A stretch of DNA of 64,000 nt, taken from assembly GCF_036014115.1 (NCBI RefSeq), contig NZ_CP107913.1:2421001-2485000 (forward strand), given 5' to 3'. Positions 18,914-27,191 of the stretch are shown here, piece by piece. Position 1 is the stretch's first letter, and each line of letters starts with the position of its first letter. The notes below the pieces were generated by a model that made no database searches, had not been told where the DNA came from, and worked only from the letters and a program-made list of their open reading frames with translations. The position numbers were made by a program, and so were the translations under genes. The stretch is from Streptomyces sp. NBC_00448. Lineage in GTDB: Bacteria > Actinomycetota > Actinomycetes > Streptomycetales > Streptomycetaceae.

Positions 18914-19393
18914 ATGGGCGAGCAGACCCCCACCCAGTTCTCCCCGCAGACGCTGGCGCAGTACGCCGGACTCGGCATCGACCTGCCCGCGCTGTTCTCG
19001 GCCGGCCCGCTCGGCAGCCGGATGGGCATCCGGATCACCGAGGCCGCGGCCGACAAGGTGGTGGGCACCATGCCCGTCGAGGGCAACACCCAGCCGTACG
19101 GGCTGCTGCACGGCGGCGCCTCCGCGGTCCTGGCGGAGACCCTCGGGTCGGTCGGGGCGATGCTGCACGGCGGGCCCAACAAGATCGCGGTCGGCGTCGA
19201 CCTCAACGCGACGCACCACCGCAGCGTGCGCACCGGCACGGTGACCGGGACCGCCACTCCGGTCCACCGCGGGCGCTCCTCGGCCAGCTACGAGATCGTC
19301 ATCACCGACGACGCCACCGGCAAGCGCGTCTGCACCGCCCGCCTCACCTGCATGCTCCGCCCCGCCTCCCCGCCCGCCCCCACAACCGCCTGA
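18914..19393 (+). CDS. PaaI-like hotdog-fold thioesterase
   Basis: 159 residues forming a single hotdog domain. The signature LLHGGASAVLAETLGS (about residues 60-75) has the conserved HGG and the downstream Glu used in acyl-CoA hydrolysis. It would cleave acyl- or phenylacetyl-type CoA thioesters; the exact substrate is unknown. The family is usually tetrameric and cytoplasmic. ATG at 18914 has GGAG 12 bases upstream. It converges with the LAGLIDADG-like gene with only 14 bases between stops. Confidence 0.87.
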   Translation: MGEQTPTQFSPQTLAQYAGLGIDLPALFSAGPLGSRMGIRITEAAADKVVGTMPVEGNTQPYGLLHGGASAVLAETLGSVGAMLHGGPNKIAVGVDLNATHHRSVRTGTVTGTATPVHRGRSSASYEIVITDDATGKRVCTARLTCMLRPASPPAPTTA

Positions 19394-19407
19394 CCCGCCG
19401 ACGGGCC

Positions 19408-20166
19408 TCAGTACTTGGGGCCCACGTGCAGGTCCATCACCGCGACACAGGCACGCCGGGCGACGGAGATGTTCCGCGCCTCACCGCGTCTACGGGTCTC
19501 GGTCCACACCACGCCGACGCGGTCGAGCGCGGCCGTGAACAGTCCCCGGATGTCGGCCGAGGTGTTGGTGAAGAAGTACCGCGGGTATTCGTAGCGCTTC
19601 GGCAGCCCTCCGACCGTCCGCACGGTCCAGTTGGTGACCCGGCAGCCGTCGGAGTGGATCAGCCCGCAGATGAACTCCCACGGGTACGCGGCCACGATCT
19701 CCTGCTGCCAGGGCTCCAGTGTGATCTTCCGCTCGTGTTTCCGCCCGGGACCGTGCTGGGGGAAGACCGCCGGCCACTGCTTGCTCATCGACGTGACCTG
19801 CACACAGCCTTGTTGGGCCACTCGGAAGACGGCACCGCCCGGACGGACCGCGCGGATCGCCTCCTCGCAGGCGTCGATGAGTCCGGGCCAGGCGTTGCCG
19901 CAGGCGATCCGCAGCGCATGCACCCCGCGCCGGTGGGCGCTGATGCAGCCGTCACCGAGGTAGAGGCCGAGCAGGTACGGATACGCGGGGCCGTCCGTCC
20001 GCAGCGGCGTCGCTCCCCGGCGGACCGGCTTGATGCCGTGGTCGCGCCAACTCCTGAGCGCGGCGCGCGATATGCCGGTGGACCGGCTCACCGAGTTCAG
20101 GCTGCGACCGGTGGCCACCTGCGCCAGCGCATGGCGTCGAGTCGCGGAATCGTACATATGAGCCAT
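19408..20166 (-). CDS. Freestanding LAGLIDADG-like protein with N-terminal HTH
   Basis: 252 residues. Residues about 5-50 form a helix-turn-helix (RRHALAQVATGRSLNSVSR, then TGISRAALRSWRDHG). Two motifs resemble LAGLIDADG helices: YLLGLYLGDGCIS near residue 65 and FICGLIHSDGCRV near residue 165. The acidic Asp needed for metal binding is present in both. This architecture suggests a homing-endonuclease relative or a DNA-binding regulator derived from one. It is not inside an intron or intein. Start is ATG at 20166 or 20157; neither has a good ribosome site. It lies 97 bases downstream of a tRNA gene on the same strand. Confidence 0.7.
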   Translation of the reverse strand: MAHMYDSATRRHALAQVATGRSLNSVSRSTGISRAALRSWRDHGIKPVRRGATPLRTDGPAYPYLLGLYLGDGCISAHRRGVHALRIACGNAWPGLIDACEEAIRAVRPGGAVFRVAQQGCVQVTSMSKQWPAVFPQHGPGRKHERKITLEPWQQEIVAAYPWEFICGLIHSDGCRVTNWTVRTVGGLPKRYEYPRYFFTNTSADIRGLFTAALDRVGVVWTETRRRGEARNISVARRACVAVMDLHVGPKY

Positions 20167-20242
20167 GATCGACGCGTGATTGGATCACGGAAGGGGACGC
20201 CGGGGAGATTCACCCGATCGGCGTACGCCGAAAAGGCGCCAG

Positions 20243-20257
20243 CCTTCGAATCGAAGG
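20243..20257 (-). terminator. Short hairpin after the tRNA
   Basis: CCTTCGA and TCGAAGG (7-bp stem, one central base) lie just after the tRNA 3' end. The single-base loop cannot form as written, so two or three pairs would open. A weak processing or termination signal is possible. Confidence 0.3.
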
Positions 20258-20262
20258 TAAAG

Positions 20263-20337
20263 TGCCCCGAGTCGGACTCGAACCGACACTGTATGGGTTT
20301 TGAATCCATTGCCTGCTGCCAATTGGGCTACCGGGGC
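20263..20337 (-). tRNA. tRNA with anticodon CAA (Leu by anticodon), class I shape
   Basis: A 75-nt cloverleaf on the minus strand. The acceptor stem GCCCCGG pairs with TCGGGGC (one G-T), with discriminator A and no encoded CCA. The D-arm has a 3-bp stem and the GG pair. The anticodon loop is TTCAAAA with U33, giving CAA. The T-arm is GTCGG, TTCGAGT, CCGAC. The variable region is only five bases (ACAGT), whereas tRNA-Leu normally has a long variable arm. The anticodon stem ends in an A-C mismatch. The D-loop resembles streptomycete tRNA-Gln as I recall it. The tRNA structure is sound; its amino-acid identity is uncertain. Confidence 0.8.
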
Positions 20338-20441
20338 CTTCAAAACAGAGGTCAGCTTACCACCTCCGTATTCAAACTCTACCCGAGCTGGGTAGGCTCA
20401 GGTAGCAGGATTCGACGCCATGACCCGAGGAGCACCGCACC

Positions 20442-21080
20442 GTGAGCGCCCCCGACGAGCCCACCCCCGCGCAGGACGACGCTTCCGCGCATGTGCCGCC
20501 CGTGACCACGCGTGTCGTCATCGCCGAGGACGAGGCGCTGATCCGGCTGGACCTGAAGGAGATGCTGGAGGAGGAGGGCTACTCCGTGGTCGGGGAGGCC
20601 GGCGACGGCGAGGTGGCGGTGAAGCTCGCGCAGGAACTCCACCCCGACCTGGTGATCCTGGACGTGAAGATGCCCGTGCTGGACGGCATCAGCGCGGCGG
20701 AGCAGATCGCCGGGGAGAAGCTGGCACCGGTGCTGATGCTGACCGCCTTCTCGCAGCGGGAGTTGGTGGAGCGGGCCAGGGACGCGGGCGCGATGGCGTA
20801 CCTGGTGAAGCCGTTCACCAAGAGCGACCTGGTGCCGGCGATCGAGATGGCGGTGAGCCGGTTCCAGGAGCTCCGCGCCCTGGAGCTGGAGATCGCCGAT
20901 CTGTCGCTGCGGCTGGAGACGCGCAAGCTGGTGGACCGGGCGAAGAGCGTGCTGCAGACGAAGTACGGGCTGAGCGAACCGGCGGCGTTCCGGTGGATCC
21001 AGAAGACGTCGATGGACCGCCGGATGTCGATGCAGGCGGTGGCGCAGGCGGTCATCGACGAGGTGACGGAGAAGGACTGA
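20442..21080 (+). CDS. pdtaR: ANTAR-domain response regulator (PdtaR type)
   Basis: 212 residues. The receiver domain (about 24-140) has VVIAEDEALIRLDL, the phospho-acceptor Asp in LVILDVKMP and the Lys in LVKPF. The C-terminal ANTAR domain (about 150-210) has AKSVLQTKYGLSEPAAFRWI. ANTAR proteins bind paired RNA hairpins and prevent transcription termination when phosphorylated, usually by the kinase PdtaS, which is not in this window. GTG at 20442 follows GAGGAG. The first ~22 residues are a disordered Asp/Pro/Ala extension. Confidence 0.92.
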   Translation: MSAPDEPTPAQDDASAHVPPVTTRVVIAEDEALIRLDLKEMLEEEGYSVVGEAGDGEVAVKLAQELHPDLVILDVKMPVLDGISAAEQIAGEKLAPVLMLTAFSQRELVERARDAGAMAYLVKPFTKSDLVPAIEMAVSRFQELRALELEIADLSLRLETRKLVDRAKSVLQTKYGLSEPAAFRWIQKTSMDRRMSMQAVAQAVIDEVTEKD

Positions 21081-21112
21081 CCGGACTCCGCCAAGGCGCC
21101 GGCCGGGCACCG

Positions 21113-21145
21113 GTAAGGCCCGCACTCCTGGAGTGCGGGCCTTAC
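21113..21145. terminator. Terminator between pdtaR and livF
   Basis: A perfect 15-bp stem (21113-21127 with 21131-21145) and a three-base loop CTG sit 32 bases after the pdtaR stop and 31 bases from the livF stop. It would terminate both convergent units. Confidence 0.85.
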
Positions 21146-21175
21146 TCATGGGGTGCTACCGGTGTTGCCTGATGC

Positions 21176-21892
21176 TCAGTCCTCGCCGAGGTAGGTCTTG
21201 CGGACGCCCTCGTCGTGGAGCAGGTCCTGGCCGGTGCCGGAGATCTTGATGCTGCCGATCTCCATGACGTGGGCCTGGTCGGCGAGGGAGAGGGCCGCCT
21301 GGGCGTTCTGCTCGACGAGCAGGATGGTGGTGCCCTGGGACTTCAGCTCGACGATGGTGGACATGATCTTCTGCATCATGATCGGCGAGAGGCCCATGGA
21401 GGGTTCGTCGAGCATGAGCAGTTTGGGCTGCGACATCAGGGCGCGGCCCATGGCGAGCATCTGCTGCTCGCCGCCGGAGAGGGTGCCCGCGGCCTGTTTG
21501 CGGCGTTCGCCGAGGATCGGGAAGAGCTCGTAGGCGCGCTCGACGTCCTTGGTGATGCCGGCGGTGTCCCTGCGCAGGAAGGCGCCGAGCAGCAGGTTCT
21601 GCTCGATGCTGAGCCGGGGGAAGATGTGCCGGCCTTCCGGGGAGTGGGCCAGGCCGAGGGCGACGATCTTGTGCGGGGGTACCCGGCTGAGCACCTTGCC
21701 GTCGAAGGTCACCCGTCCGCCGATGGGCTTGAGCAGGCCGCTGAGGGTGCGCAGGGTGGTGGTCTTGCCGGCGCCGTTGGTGCCGATGAGGGTGACGACC
21801 TGGCCGGCTTCGACCGAGAAGGAGATGCCCTTGACGGCTTCGATCTTGCCGTAGGCGACCCGGAGGTCCTCTACTTCGAGCAGTGCGGTCAT
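21176..21892 (-). CDS. livF: Branched-chain amino acid ABC transporter ATPase LivF
   Basis: 238 residues. Walker A is GTNGAGKTT, the ABC signature is LSGGEQQML, and Walker B is LLMLDEPSMGL. LivF and LivG form the cytoplasmic ATPase pair driving uptake of Leu, Ile, Val or related substrates. ATG at 21892 overlaps the livG stop (ATGA), so translation is coupled. It is the last gene of the five-gene transporter run. Confidence 0.95.
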   Translation of the reverse strand: MTALLEVEDLRVAYGKIEAVKGISFSVEAGQVVTLIGTNGAGKTTTLRTLSGLLKPIGGRVTFDGKVLSRVPPHKIVALGLAHSPEGRHIFPRLSIEQNLLLGAFLRRDTAGITKDVERAYELFPILGERRKQAAGTLSGGEQQMLAMGRALMSQPKLLMLDEPSMGLSPIMMQKIMSTIVELKSQGTTILLVEQNAQAALSLADQAHVMEIGSIKISGTGQDLLHDEGVRKTYLGED

Positions 21893-22914
21893 CGGTCGTT
21901 CTCCTGCTCGTGCGCGCCGGTGCCGGGCTCGGGGTCCGGCTCGGTCGGGGGCTCCGGCTGCGGCTCCTGCTCCTGCTCCTGCTCCTGCTCAGCCGCGGGT
22001 TCCGGCTCGACCGGGGGTTCGACCGGCGGTTCCGGCTCGACCGGCGGTTCCGGTTCCGGCTCCGCCTCGGCCTCGGGCGCCGCCGACTGCGGGGTCCCCT
22101 CCGCCTCGAACGGCTCGCCCAGATAGGCGGCGATGACGCGTTCGTCGCTCTGGACGACCTCGGAGCTGCCCTCCACCAGCTTCTGGCCCTGGACCAGGAC
22201 GGCGACGCGGTCGCAGAGGTTGAAGATGAACCGCATGTCGTGCTCGATGACCAGCACGGCGATGCCCTGGTCGCGGATGGCGAAGACCAGTTCCTCGGTG
22301 GCGCGGGTCTCCTGCGGGTTCATGCCGGCGGTGGGCTCGTCGAGCAGCAGCAGCCCGGGTTCGCTGGCGAGTGCGCGGGCGATCTCCAGCTTGCGCTGCT
22401 CGCCGTAGGGGAGGTTGCGGGCGAGGTGGTCGGCCTTCTCCGCGAGGCCGGTGAACTGGAGCAGTTCCATGGCGCGTTCGCGGGAGCGGGCTTCGGCCTT
22501 GTGGTAGCCGGGGCCGCGGATGAGGGCGGAGAGCAGGCCCTCGCGGGTGCGGGTGTGCCGGCCGACCAGGACGTTCTCCAGCACGGTCATGTTGGCGAAC
22601 AGCCGGATGTTCTGGAAGGTGCGGGCGACGCCTGCCTTGGTGACGAGGTGGGGCTTGGGCGGCAGGACGGTGCCCTTGTAGCTGACGGAGCCCTCGGTGG
22701 GGACGTACAGCCCGGTGAGGCAGTTGAAGAAGGTGGTCTTGCCGGCGCCGTTGGGGCCGATCAGGCCGACGATCTCGCCGCTGTTGACGGTGAGGCTGAC
22801 GTCGCGGACGGCGGTGAGGCCGCCGAACCGCATGATGACGCCGCTGGCCTGGAGCAGCGGGGTGCTGCCGGGGGTGGCCGCCGGGGCGGCGGCGGTGCTG
22901 GTCGTCGTGGTCAT
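21889..22914 (-). CDS. livG: Branched-chain amino acid ABC transporter ATPase LivG with acidic tail
   Basis: 341 residues; about 265 form the ATPase. Walker A is GPNGAGKTT, the signature is the LivG-type LPYGEQRKL, and Walker B is LLLLDEPTAGM. Beyond the usual C-terminus (AAYLGEPFE) there is an unusual tail of ~75 residues made almost only of Pro, Glu, Val, Ala and Gln, with EPEPPVEPEPPVEP and EQEQEQEQEP runs. I chose ATG at 22914, which has GAAGG upstream; a GTG at 22926 overlaps the livM stop and adds four residues. Confidence 0.93.
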   Translation of the reverse strand: MTTTTSTAAAPAATPGSTPLLQASGVIMRFGGLTAVRDVSLTVNSGEIVGLIGPNGAGKTTFFNCLTGLYVPTEGSVSYKGTVLPPKPHLVTKAGVARTFQNIRLFANMTVLENVLVGRHTRTREGLLSALIRGPGYHKAEARSRERAMELLQFTGLAEKADHLARNLPYGEQRKLEIARALASEPGLLLLDEPTAGMNPQETRATEELVFAIRDQGIAVLVIEHDMRFIFNLCDRVAVLVQGQKLVEGSSEVVQSDERVIAAYLGEPFEAEGTPQSAAPEAEAEPEPEPPVEPEPPVEPPVEPEPAAEQEQEQEQEPQPEPPTEPDPEPGTGAHEQENDR

Positions 22915-22922
22915 GGTGTCCT

Positions 22923-24824
22923 TCACGCCCCTGCCTCGCCGACGGCGATGGTGTCGTCGCCGAGCGGTCGTTGCGTGGGTAGCAGGGCTTCTTCCTCGTG
23001 GAACTCGAGCTTGCGGCGCCGGTTGGGGATGATGCCCTCGGGCCGAAGGCGCATGATCAGGATGAGCGTGACACCGAAGGCGAAGAGTTCGTAGCGCTGC
23101 AGGAAGCCCAGCTTCTCGGGGACGATGTAGAGGAGCGCGGCGCCGAGGATGGGTCCGCTGACGGTGCCCATGCCGCCAAGGACGACGGCGGCGAGCAGGA
23201 ACGCGGAGTTGGGCGGTGCGGCGCCGGAGAACTGGTAGGGATTGGGCACGACGCTGTAGGTGACGTGGGCGCTGACGGTGCCGGCCAGGCCGGCCAGGGA
23301 GGCGCCGAGCGCGAACGCGATGAGCTTGACCCGGAAGCCGTTGATGCCCATGGCGGTGGCGGCGGTCTCGTCCTCGCGGATGGCGATCCAGGACCGGCCG
23401 ATGCGGGAGTCGGAGGCGCGGGTGAAGACGAGCACCACGATCACCGTGATGACGAGCATCAGCAGGTAGTAGTTGGCGAACCGGCCGAGGGTGATGGAGC
23501 CGATCTGGTGCGGGTTGCCGAGGTTGTAGCCGAAGACCGACAGGTCGGGGATGTTCGGGATGCCGTTCGGCCCGTTGGTGACCTTGGGTCCTGAGACGCC
23601 GTCGAGGTTGTTGACGGCGATGCGGAAGATCTCTCCGAAGCCGAGGGTGACGATGGCCAGGTAGTCGCCGCGCAGCCGCAGGGTGGGGGCGCCGATGAGG
23701 ACGCCGAAGACCAGGGAGGCGGCCATGCCGGTGAGGGCGGCGGCCCAGAAGGGGAACTGGACGCCGGACCAGATGGAGTACTGGGAGCCGGAGACGAGGG
23801 CCGCGGCGTAGGCGCCGACACCGAGGAAGGCGACGTAGCCGAGGTCGAGCAGGCCGGTGAGGCCGACGACGATGTTCAGGCCCAGGGCGACGGTGCCGAA
23901 GATGAGGATGTTGACGCCGAGGTTCGCCCAGTGCTCGTTGTTCTGGACGAACGGGTAGGCGATGGCGGCGAGGATGCCGACCGACATCGAGAACGGCCGG
24001 TGATCGCCGGTGATCTTGGAGAACTGCCGGGTGAGTCCGGCGGCGCTGAACGCCAGGAGGGCGAAGACGAGCAGGATCAGGTAGCCGACGAAGAGTTCGG
24101 TGTAGCCGGTGGCCAGCCCGTAGGTGAGGACTTTCACGCCGGCGACGGCGACCACGACGACGATGAGGTACTGCACCCACAGCGGCGCCTTGGCGGGGTC
24201 GGAGACCGGCAGCTCGCGGTGGTTGAGCCGGGCCGAGCGCAGCCAGCGGTAGGTGCCGCGGGTCGCGCCGTTCTCGCTGAGGCGGCCGAGTTCGTAGTAC
24301 TCGGCGTCGGAGTCGTCCAGGGGCCGGCGGTCGATGGGCAGGCCCAGGGCGCCGACGAGCAGGACCAGCGAGGCGACGGCGGCGACGAAGCCGCCGGGGT
24401 TGAGGTTGGCCAGGCCGCCGAGTTCCTGCGCGATGGCGATGACGGCGTACCAGGTGGTGGCGAAGGTGCCGGCGGCGAGCAGCAGGACGGCGTTGGGCGA
24501 CCGGTTGGGCACCAGCCAGGTCAGGCCCTTGACCCCGAAGGCCCCGAGGGCCACCAGGCCGGTGAGGATGGCGCCGATGAGGGTGAGGACCTGCAGGCCG
24601 CCGGGGTAGCCGTTGACGGTGAGGTCGCCGGGGAAGTCGGAGGTGTAGGTCCAGGACATGAAGGTGGACACCACGGTGCCCACGACGCCGACGAGGGTCG
24701 CGATGCGGGCGACGCCGGGCGGCAGGGTGACGAAGGAGTCGGCGCGCGGTGCGTCGGGGTTGGTGGTGCCGAGCGGGACGGGCTGGAGGGCCGCGGTGGT
24801 GGGGATGTCTGTCATCGGGATCAC
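22923..24824 (-). CDS. livM: Branched-chain amino acid ABC permease LivM, extended
   Basis: 633 residues, about twice the ~300-320 usual for LivM. The C-terminal half (from about residue 310) is the permease, with VGLTGLLDLGYVAFLGVGAYAAAL, split here as VGLTGLLDLG and YVAFLGVGAY, and the EAA-like loop RDETAATAMGIN-type sequence. The N-terminal half has several extra hydrophobic segments (about 36-60, 75-105, 120-160, 220-270) and a hydrophilic Asp/Glu/Arg stretch. The start overlaps the livH stop (GTGA at 24824). ATG at 24815 is an alternative start. Confidence 0.9.
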   Translation of the reverse strand: MIPMTDIPTTAALQPVPLGTTNPDAPRADSFVTLPPGVARIATLVGVVGTVVSTFMSWTYTSDFPGDLTVNGYPGGLQVLTLIGAILTGLVALGAFGVKGLTWLVPNRSPNAVLLLAAGTFATTWYAVIAIAQELGGLANLNPGGFVAAVASLVLLVGALGLPIDRRPLDDSDAEYYELGRLSENGATRGTYRWLRSARLNHRELPVSDPAKAPLWVQYLIVVVVAVAGVKVLTYGLATGYTELFVGYLILLVFALLAFSAAGLTRQFSKITGDHRPFSMSVGILAAIAYPFVQNNEHWANLGVNILIFGTVALGLNIVVGLTGLLDLGYVAFLGVGAYAAALVSGSQYSIWSGVQFPFWAAALTGMAASLVFGVLIGAPTLRLRGDYLAIVTLGFGEIFRIAVNNLDGVSGPKVTNGPNGIPNIPDLSVFGYNLGNPHQIGSITLGRFANYYLLMLVITVIVVLVFTRASDSRIGRSWIAIREDETAATAMGINGFRVKLIAFALGASLAGLAGTVSAHVTYSVVPNPYQFSGAAPPNSAFLLAAVVLGGMGTVSGPILGAALLYIVPEKLGFLQRYELFAFGVTLILIMRLRPEGIIPNRRRKLEFHEEEALLPTQRPLGDDTIAVGEAGA

Positions 24825-25750
24825 GCCCTGTCCGCTACGCGTTCACCCAGCAGGCCCTGTGGTCTGACCAGCAGGACCACGATGAGCAGGACGAAGGCCC
24901 ATACGTTGGCCCAGCCTTGGCCGCCGAGTTGGTGCATGCCGGGGATGTTGGCGATGTAGGCGGTGGCGCAGGCTTCGGCGATGCCGAGGACGAGTCCGCC
25001 GAGCATGGCGCCGTAGATGTTGCCGATGCCGCCGAGGACCGCCGCGGTGAAGGCTTTCAGGCCGGCCTGGAAGCCCATGTTGTAGGTGACCTGGCCGTAC
25101 TTCAGGCCGTAGGCGACGCCGGCGACGGCGGCGAACAGGCCGCCGATGGCGAAGGCGATCACGATGATGCGGTTGGTGTCGATGCCCATGAGCTGGGCGG
25201 TGTCCGGGTCCTGTGCGGTGGCCTGCATCGCGCGGCCGGTGCGGCTGCTGCGGACGAAGGCGGCCAGGCCGATCATGCAGATCGCGGCGGCGACGACGAG
25301 GAAGATGTCGTTGCGCTGGATGCTGATGGAGCCCAGGTGGTAGGGGTGCGTGCCGAGTTGGGGGAAGTCCTTGGCGTTGTCGGCACCGGGGTACCACACG
25401 AAGATCGCCTGCTGGAGGGCGAGGGAGAGGCCGATGGCGGTGATGAGGGGCGCGAGTCTGGGTGCGCCGCGCAGCGGCCGGTAGGCGAACCGTTCGGCGC
25501 CTACCGCGATCAGCATGGAGACGATGGCGCCACCGACGAGCATCAGGGGCAGCGCGGCCCAGATGTTCATGCCGCTGGGCAGGATGTTCCATACGGTGAG
25601 CGCGCCGAAGGCGCCGGTCATGAAGATCTCGCCGTGGGCGAAGTTGATGAGCTGGACGATGCCGTACACCATCGTGTAGCCGATGGCGATGAGCCCGTAC
25701 ATCGAGCCGAGGAACAGCCCGTTGGCCAGCTGTTGCGGCAGGGTGTGCAC
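24821..25750 (-). CDS. livH: Branched-chain amino acid ABC permease LivH
   Basis: 309 residues with about eight membrane segments. The opening (LANGLFLGSMYGLIAIGYTM and GIVQLINFAHGEIFM) is a LivH hallmark, and MGIDTNRIIVIAFAIGG is the EAA-loop region. It pairs with LivM to form the membrane channel. GTG at 25750. It lies 190 bases downstream of the binding-protein gene on the same strand. Overlapping stops and starts link it to livM. Confidence 0.94.
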   Translation of the reverse strand: MHTLPQQLANGLFLGSMYGLIAIGYTMVYGIVQLINFAHGEIFMTGAFGALTVWNILPSGMNIWAALPLMLVGGAIVSMLIAVGAERFAYRPLRGAPRLAPLITAIGLSLALQQAIFVWYPGADNAKDFPQLGTHPYHLGSISIQRNDIFLVVAAAICMIGLAAFVRSSRTGRAMQATAQDPDTAQLMGIDTNRIIVIAFAIGGLFAAVAGVAYGLKYGQVTYNMGFQAGLKAFTAAVLGGIGNIYGAMLGGLVLGIAEACATAYIANIPGMHQLGGQGWANVWAFVLLIVVLLVRPQGLLGERVADRA

Positions 25751-25940
25751 CGCATGGCCTCCATGTCGCTGGGAGCAGGTGAGTCGGGGACGGTGGGCGC
25801 GGTCCCCCGGGGCGCGCGGAGCGGTGGTGCGGTGGTGCGGGGTCCGGGGAGTGCTGCGGGGTCCGGGGGTGGTACGACAAACGGCGGGCCGCGCGGCCGG
25901 GGTGACCGGCCGCGCGGCCCTCGGGTGGTGCGGGGTCCGG

Positions 25941-27191
25941 TCAGCCCGAGTAGACGCCGGTCTTCACGGAGGTCCACTTGCCGTTCTTGACCTGGTACAC
26001 GGTCAGCTGCTTGTTGGTGGTGTCGCCGTACTGGTCGAAGGAGACGTGACCGGCGATGCCCTGGAAGTCCGTCTTCTGGACGGCGTCGACGACCTTGGAG
26101 CGGGCGTCGTTCATGGCCGGCAGCTTGCCGCCGTTGGCGTCCATCACGGCCTTGACGGCGCGGATGATGGCGGTCGCGGCGTCGTAGGAGTAGCCGCCGT
26201 AGGTGCCGTAGTCGCCCGGGTAGCCCTTGGCCTTGTAGGTCTTGATGAAGGTCTGGGCGGCCGGGAGGGTGGCGACCGGGACGCCGACGGAGGTGGCGAG
26301 GTCACCGGTGGCGGCCGCACCCGCGGTCTTGATGTACGTGTCGGAGTACATGCCGTCGCCGCCCATCAGCGGGATGTTCACGCCGCCGGCCTTGAGCTGC
26401 TTGGTGATCAGCTCCGACTCGTCGTACTGGCCGCCGTAGTAGAGCATGTCGGCGTGCGACTGCTTGATCTTGGTGACCAGGGCCGAGTAGTCGGTGTCAC
26501 CGGTGTTGACGTGGTCGGTGCCGGCGATCTTGCCGCCCAGGGAGGAGAGCTTGCCCTTGAAGATCGCGGCCAGGCCGGCGCCGTACGCCTGCTTGTCGTC
26601 GACGACGAAGACGTTCTTCTTCTTCAGGGTGTTGTAGGCGTAGTCCGCCGCGAAGCCGCCCTGGTTGGCGTCGGTGGTGGCGGTGCGGAAGTAGGTCTTG
26701 AAGGGGCGGACCTTCTTGCCGCTCGCCCAGTTCTTGCCCTGGGTGAGGGTCGGGTCGGTGTTGGCGGGCGAGATCTCCACCAGGTTCGCGGTGGCGAAGA
26801 CCTGCTGCATCGACTGGGCGACGCCGGAGTTGAGCGGGCCGACGACGCCGATGACGTTGTTGTTCTGCACCAGGGCGGTGGCGTTCTGCTGGCCGGTGGC
26901 CGGCAGCGCCTTGTCGTCGAACGCCTTGACCTTGAAGGTCACGCCGGGGACGAGCTTCTGGGCGTTGGCGTCGTCCACCGCGATCTGCGTGCCGTACTGC
27001 AGGCCGAGGCCGGTGGCGGAGTTCTGGCCGGTGAGCGGCGCGTCGACGCCGATGGTGAGGGTGATGTTGCTGCCGCCACCGCCGTCACCACTGCTCTTCT
27101 TGCTGTCGTCGCTGCGCGAGCCGCAAGCGGTCAGTGTGAGGGCTCCTGTGGTCAATACGGAGGTGAGCAGCAGCAAAGAGCGGTGTCGCAC
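25941..27191 (-). CDS. livK: Branched-chain amino acid ABC transporter substrate-binding lipoprotein
   Basis: 416 residues. The N-terminus has a short charged start (VRHRS), a hydrophobic core and the lipobox LTAC near residue 21, so the mature protein is anchored by diacylglycerol-Cys. Lgt, which performs this modification, is encoded at 46.4-47.4 kb. A periplasmic-binding-protein type I fold (ITLTIGVDAPLTGQNS, VVGPLNSGVAQSM) follows. GTG at 27191 follows AAAGGA; a longer frame to 27242 would bury the signal peptide. It heads the liv gene run. Confidence 0.93.
   Translation of the reverse strand: MRHRSLLLLTSVLTTGALTLTACGSRSDDSKKSSGDGGGGSNITLTIGVDAPLTGQNSATGLGLQYGTQIAVDDANAQKLVPGVTFKVKAFDDKALPATGQQNATALVQNNNVIGVVGPLNSGVAQSMQQVFATANLVEISPANTDPTLTQGKNWASGKKVRPFKTYFRTATTDANQGGFAADYAYNTLKKKNVFVVDDKQAYGAGLAAIFKGKLSSLGGKIAGTDHVNTGDTDYSALVTKIKQSHADMLYYGGQYDESELITKQLKAGGVNIPLMGGDGMYSDTYIKTAGAAATGDLATSVGVPVATLPAAQTFIKTYKAKGYPGDYGTYGGYSYDAATAIIRAVKAVMDANGGKLPAMNDARSKVVDAVQKTDFQGIAGHVSFDQYGDTTNKQLTVYQVKNGKWTSVKTGVYSG

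Noticed and set aside
20379..20395. Palindrome CTACCCGAGCTGGGTAG near the pdtaR start as operator
   Set aside because: Six-base arms are short and frequent by chance; no regulator is linked. It may only be part of the tRNA/pdtaR promoter region.
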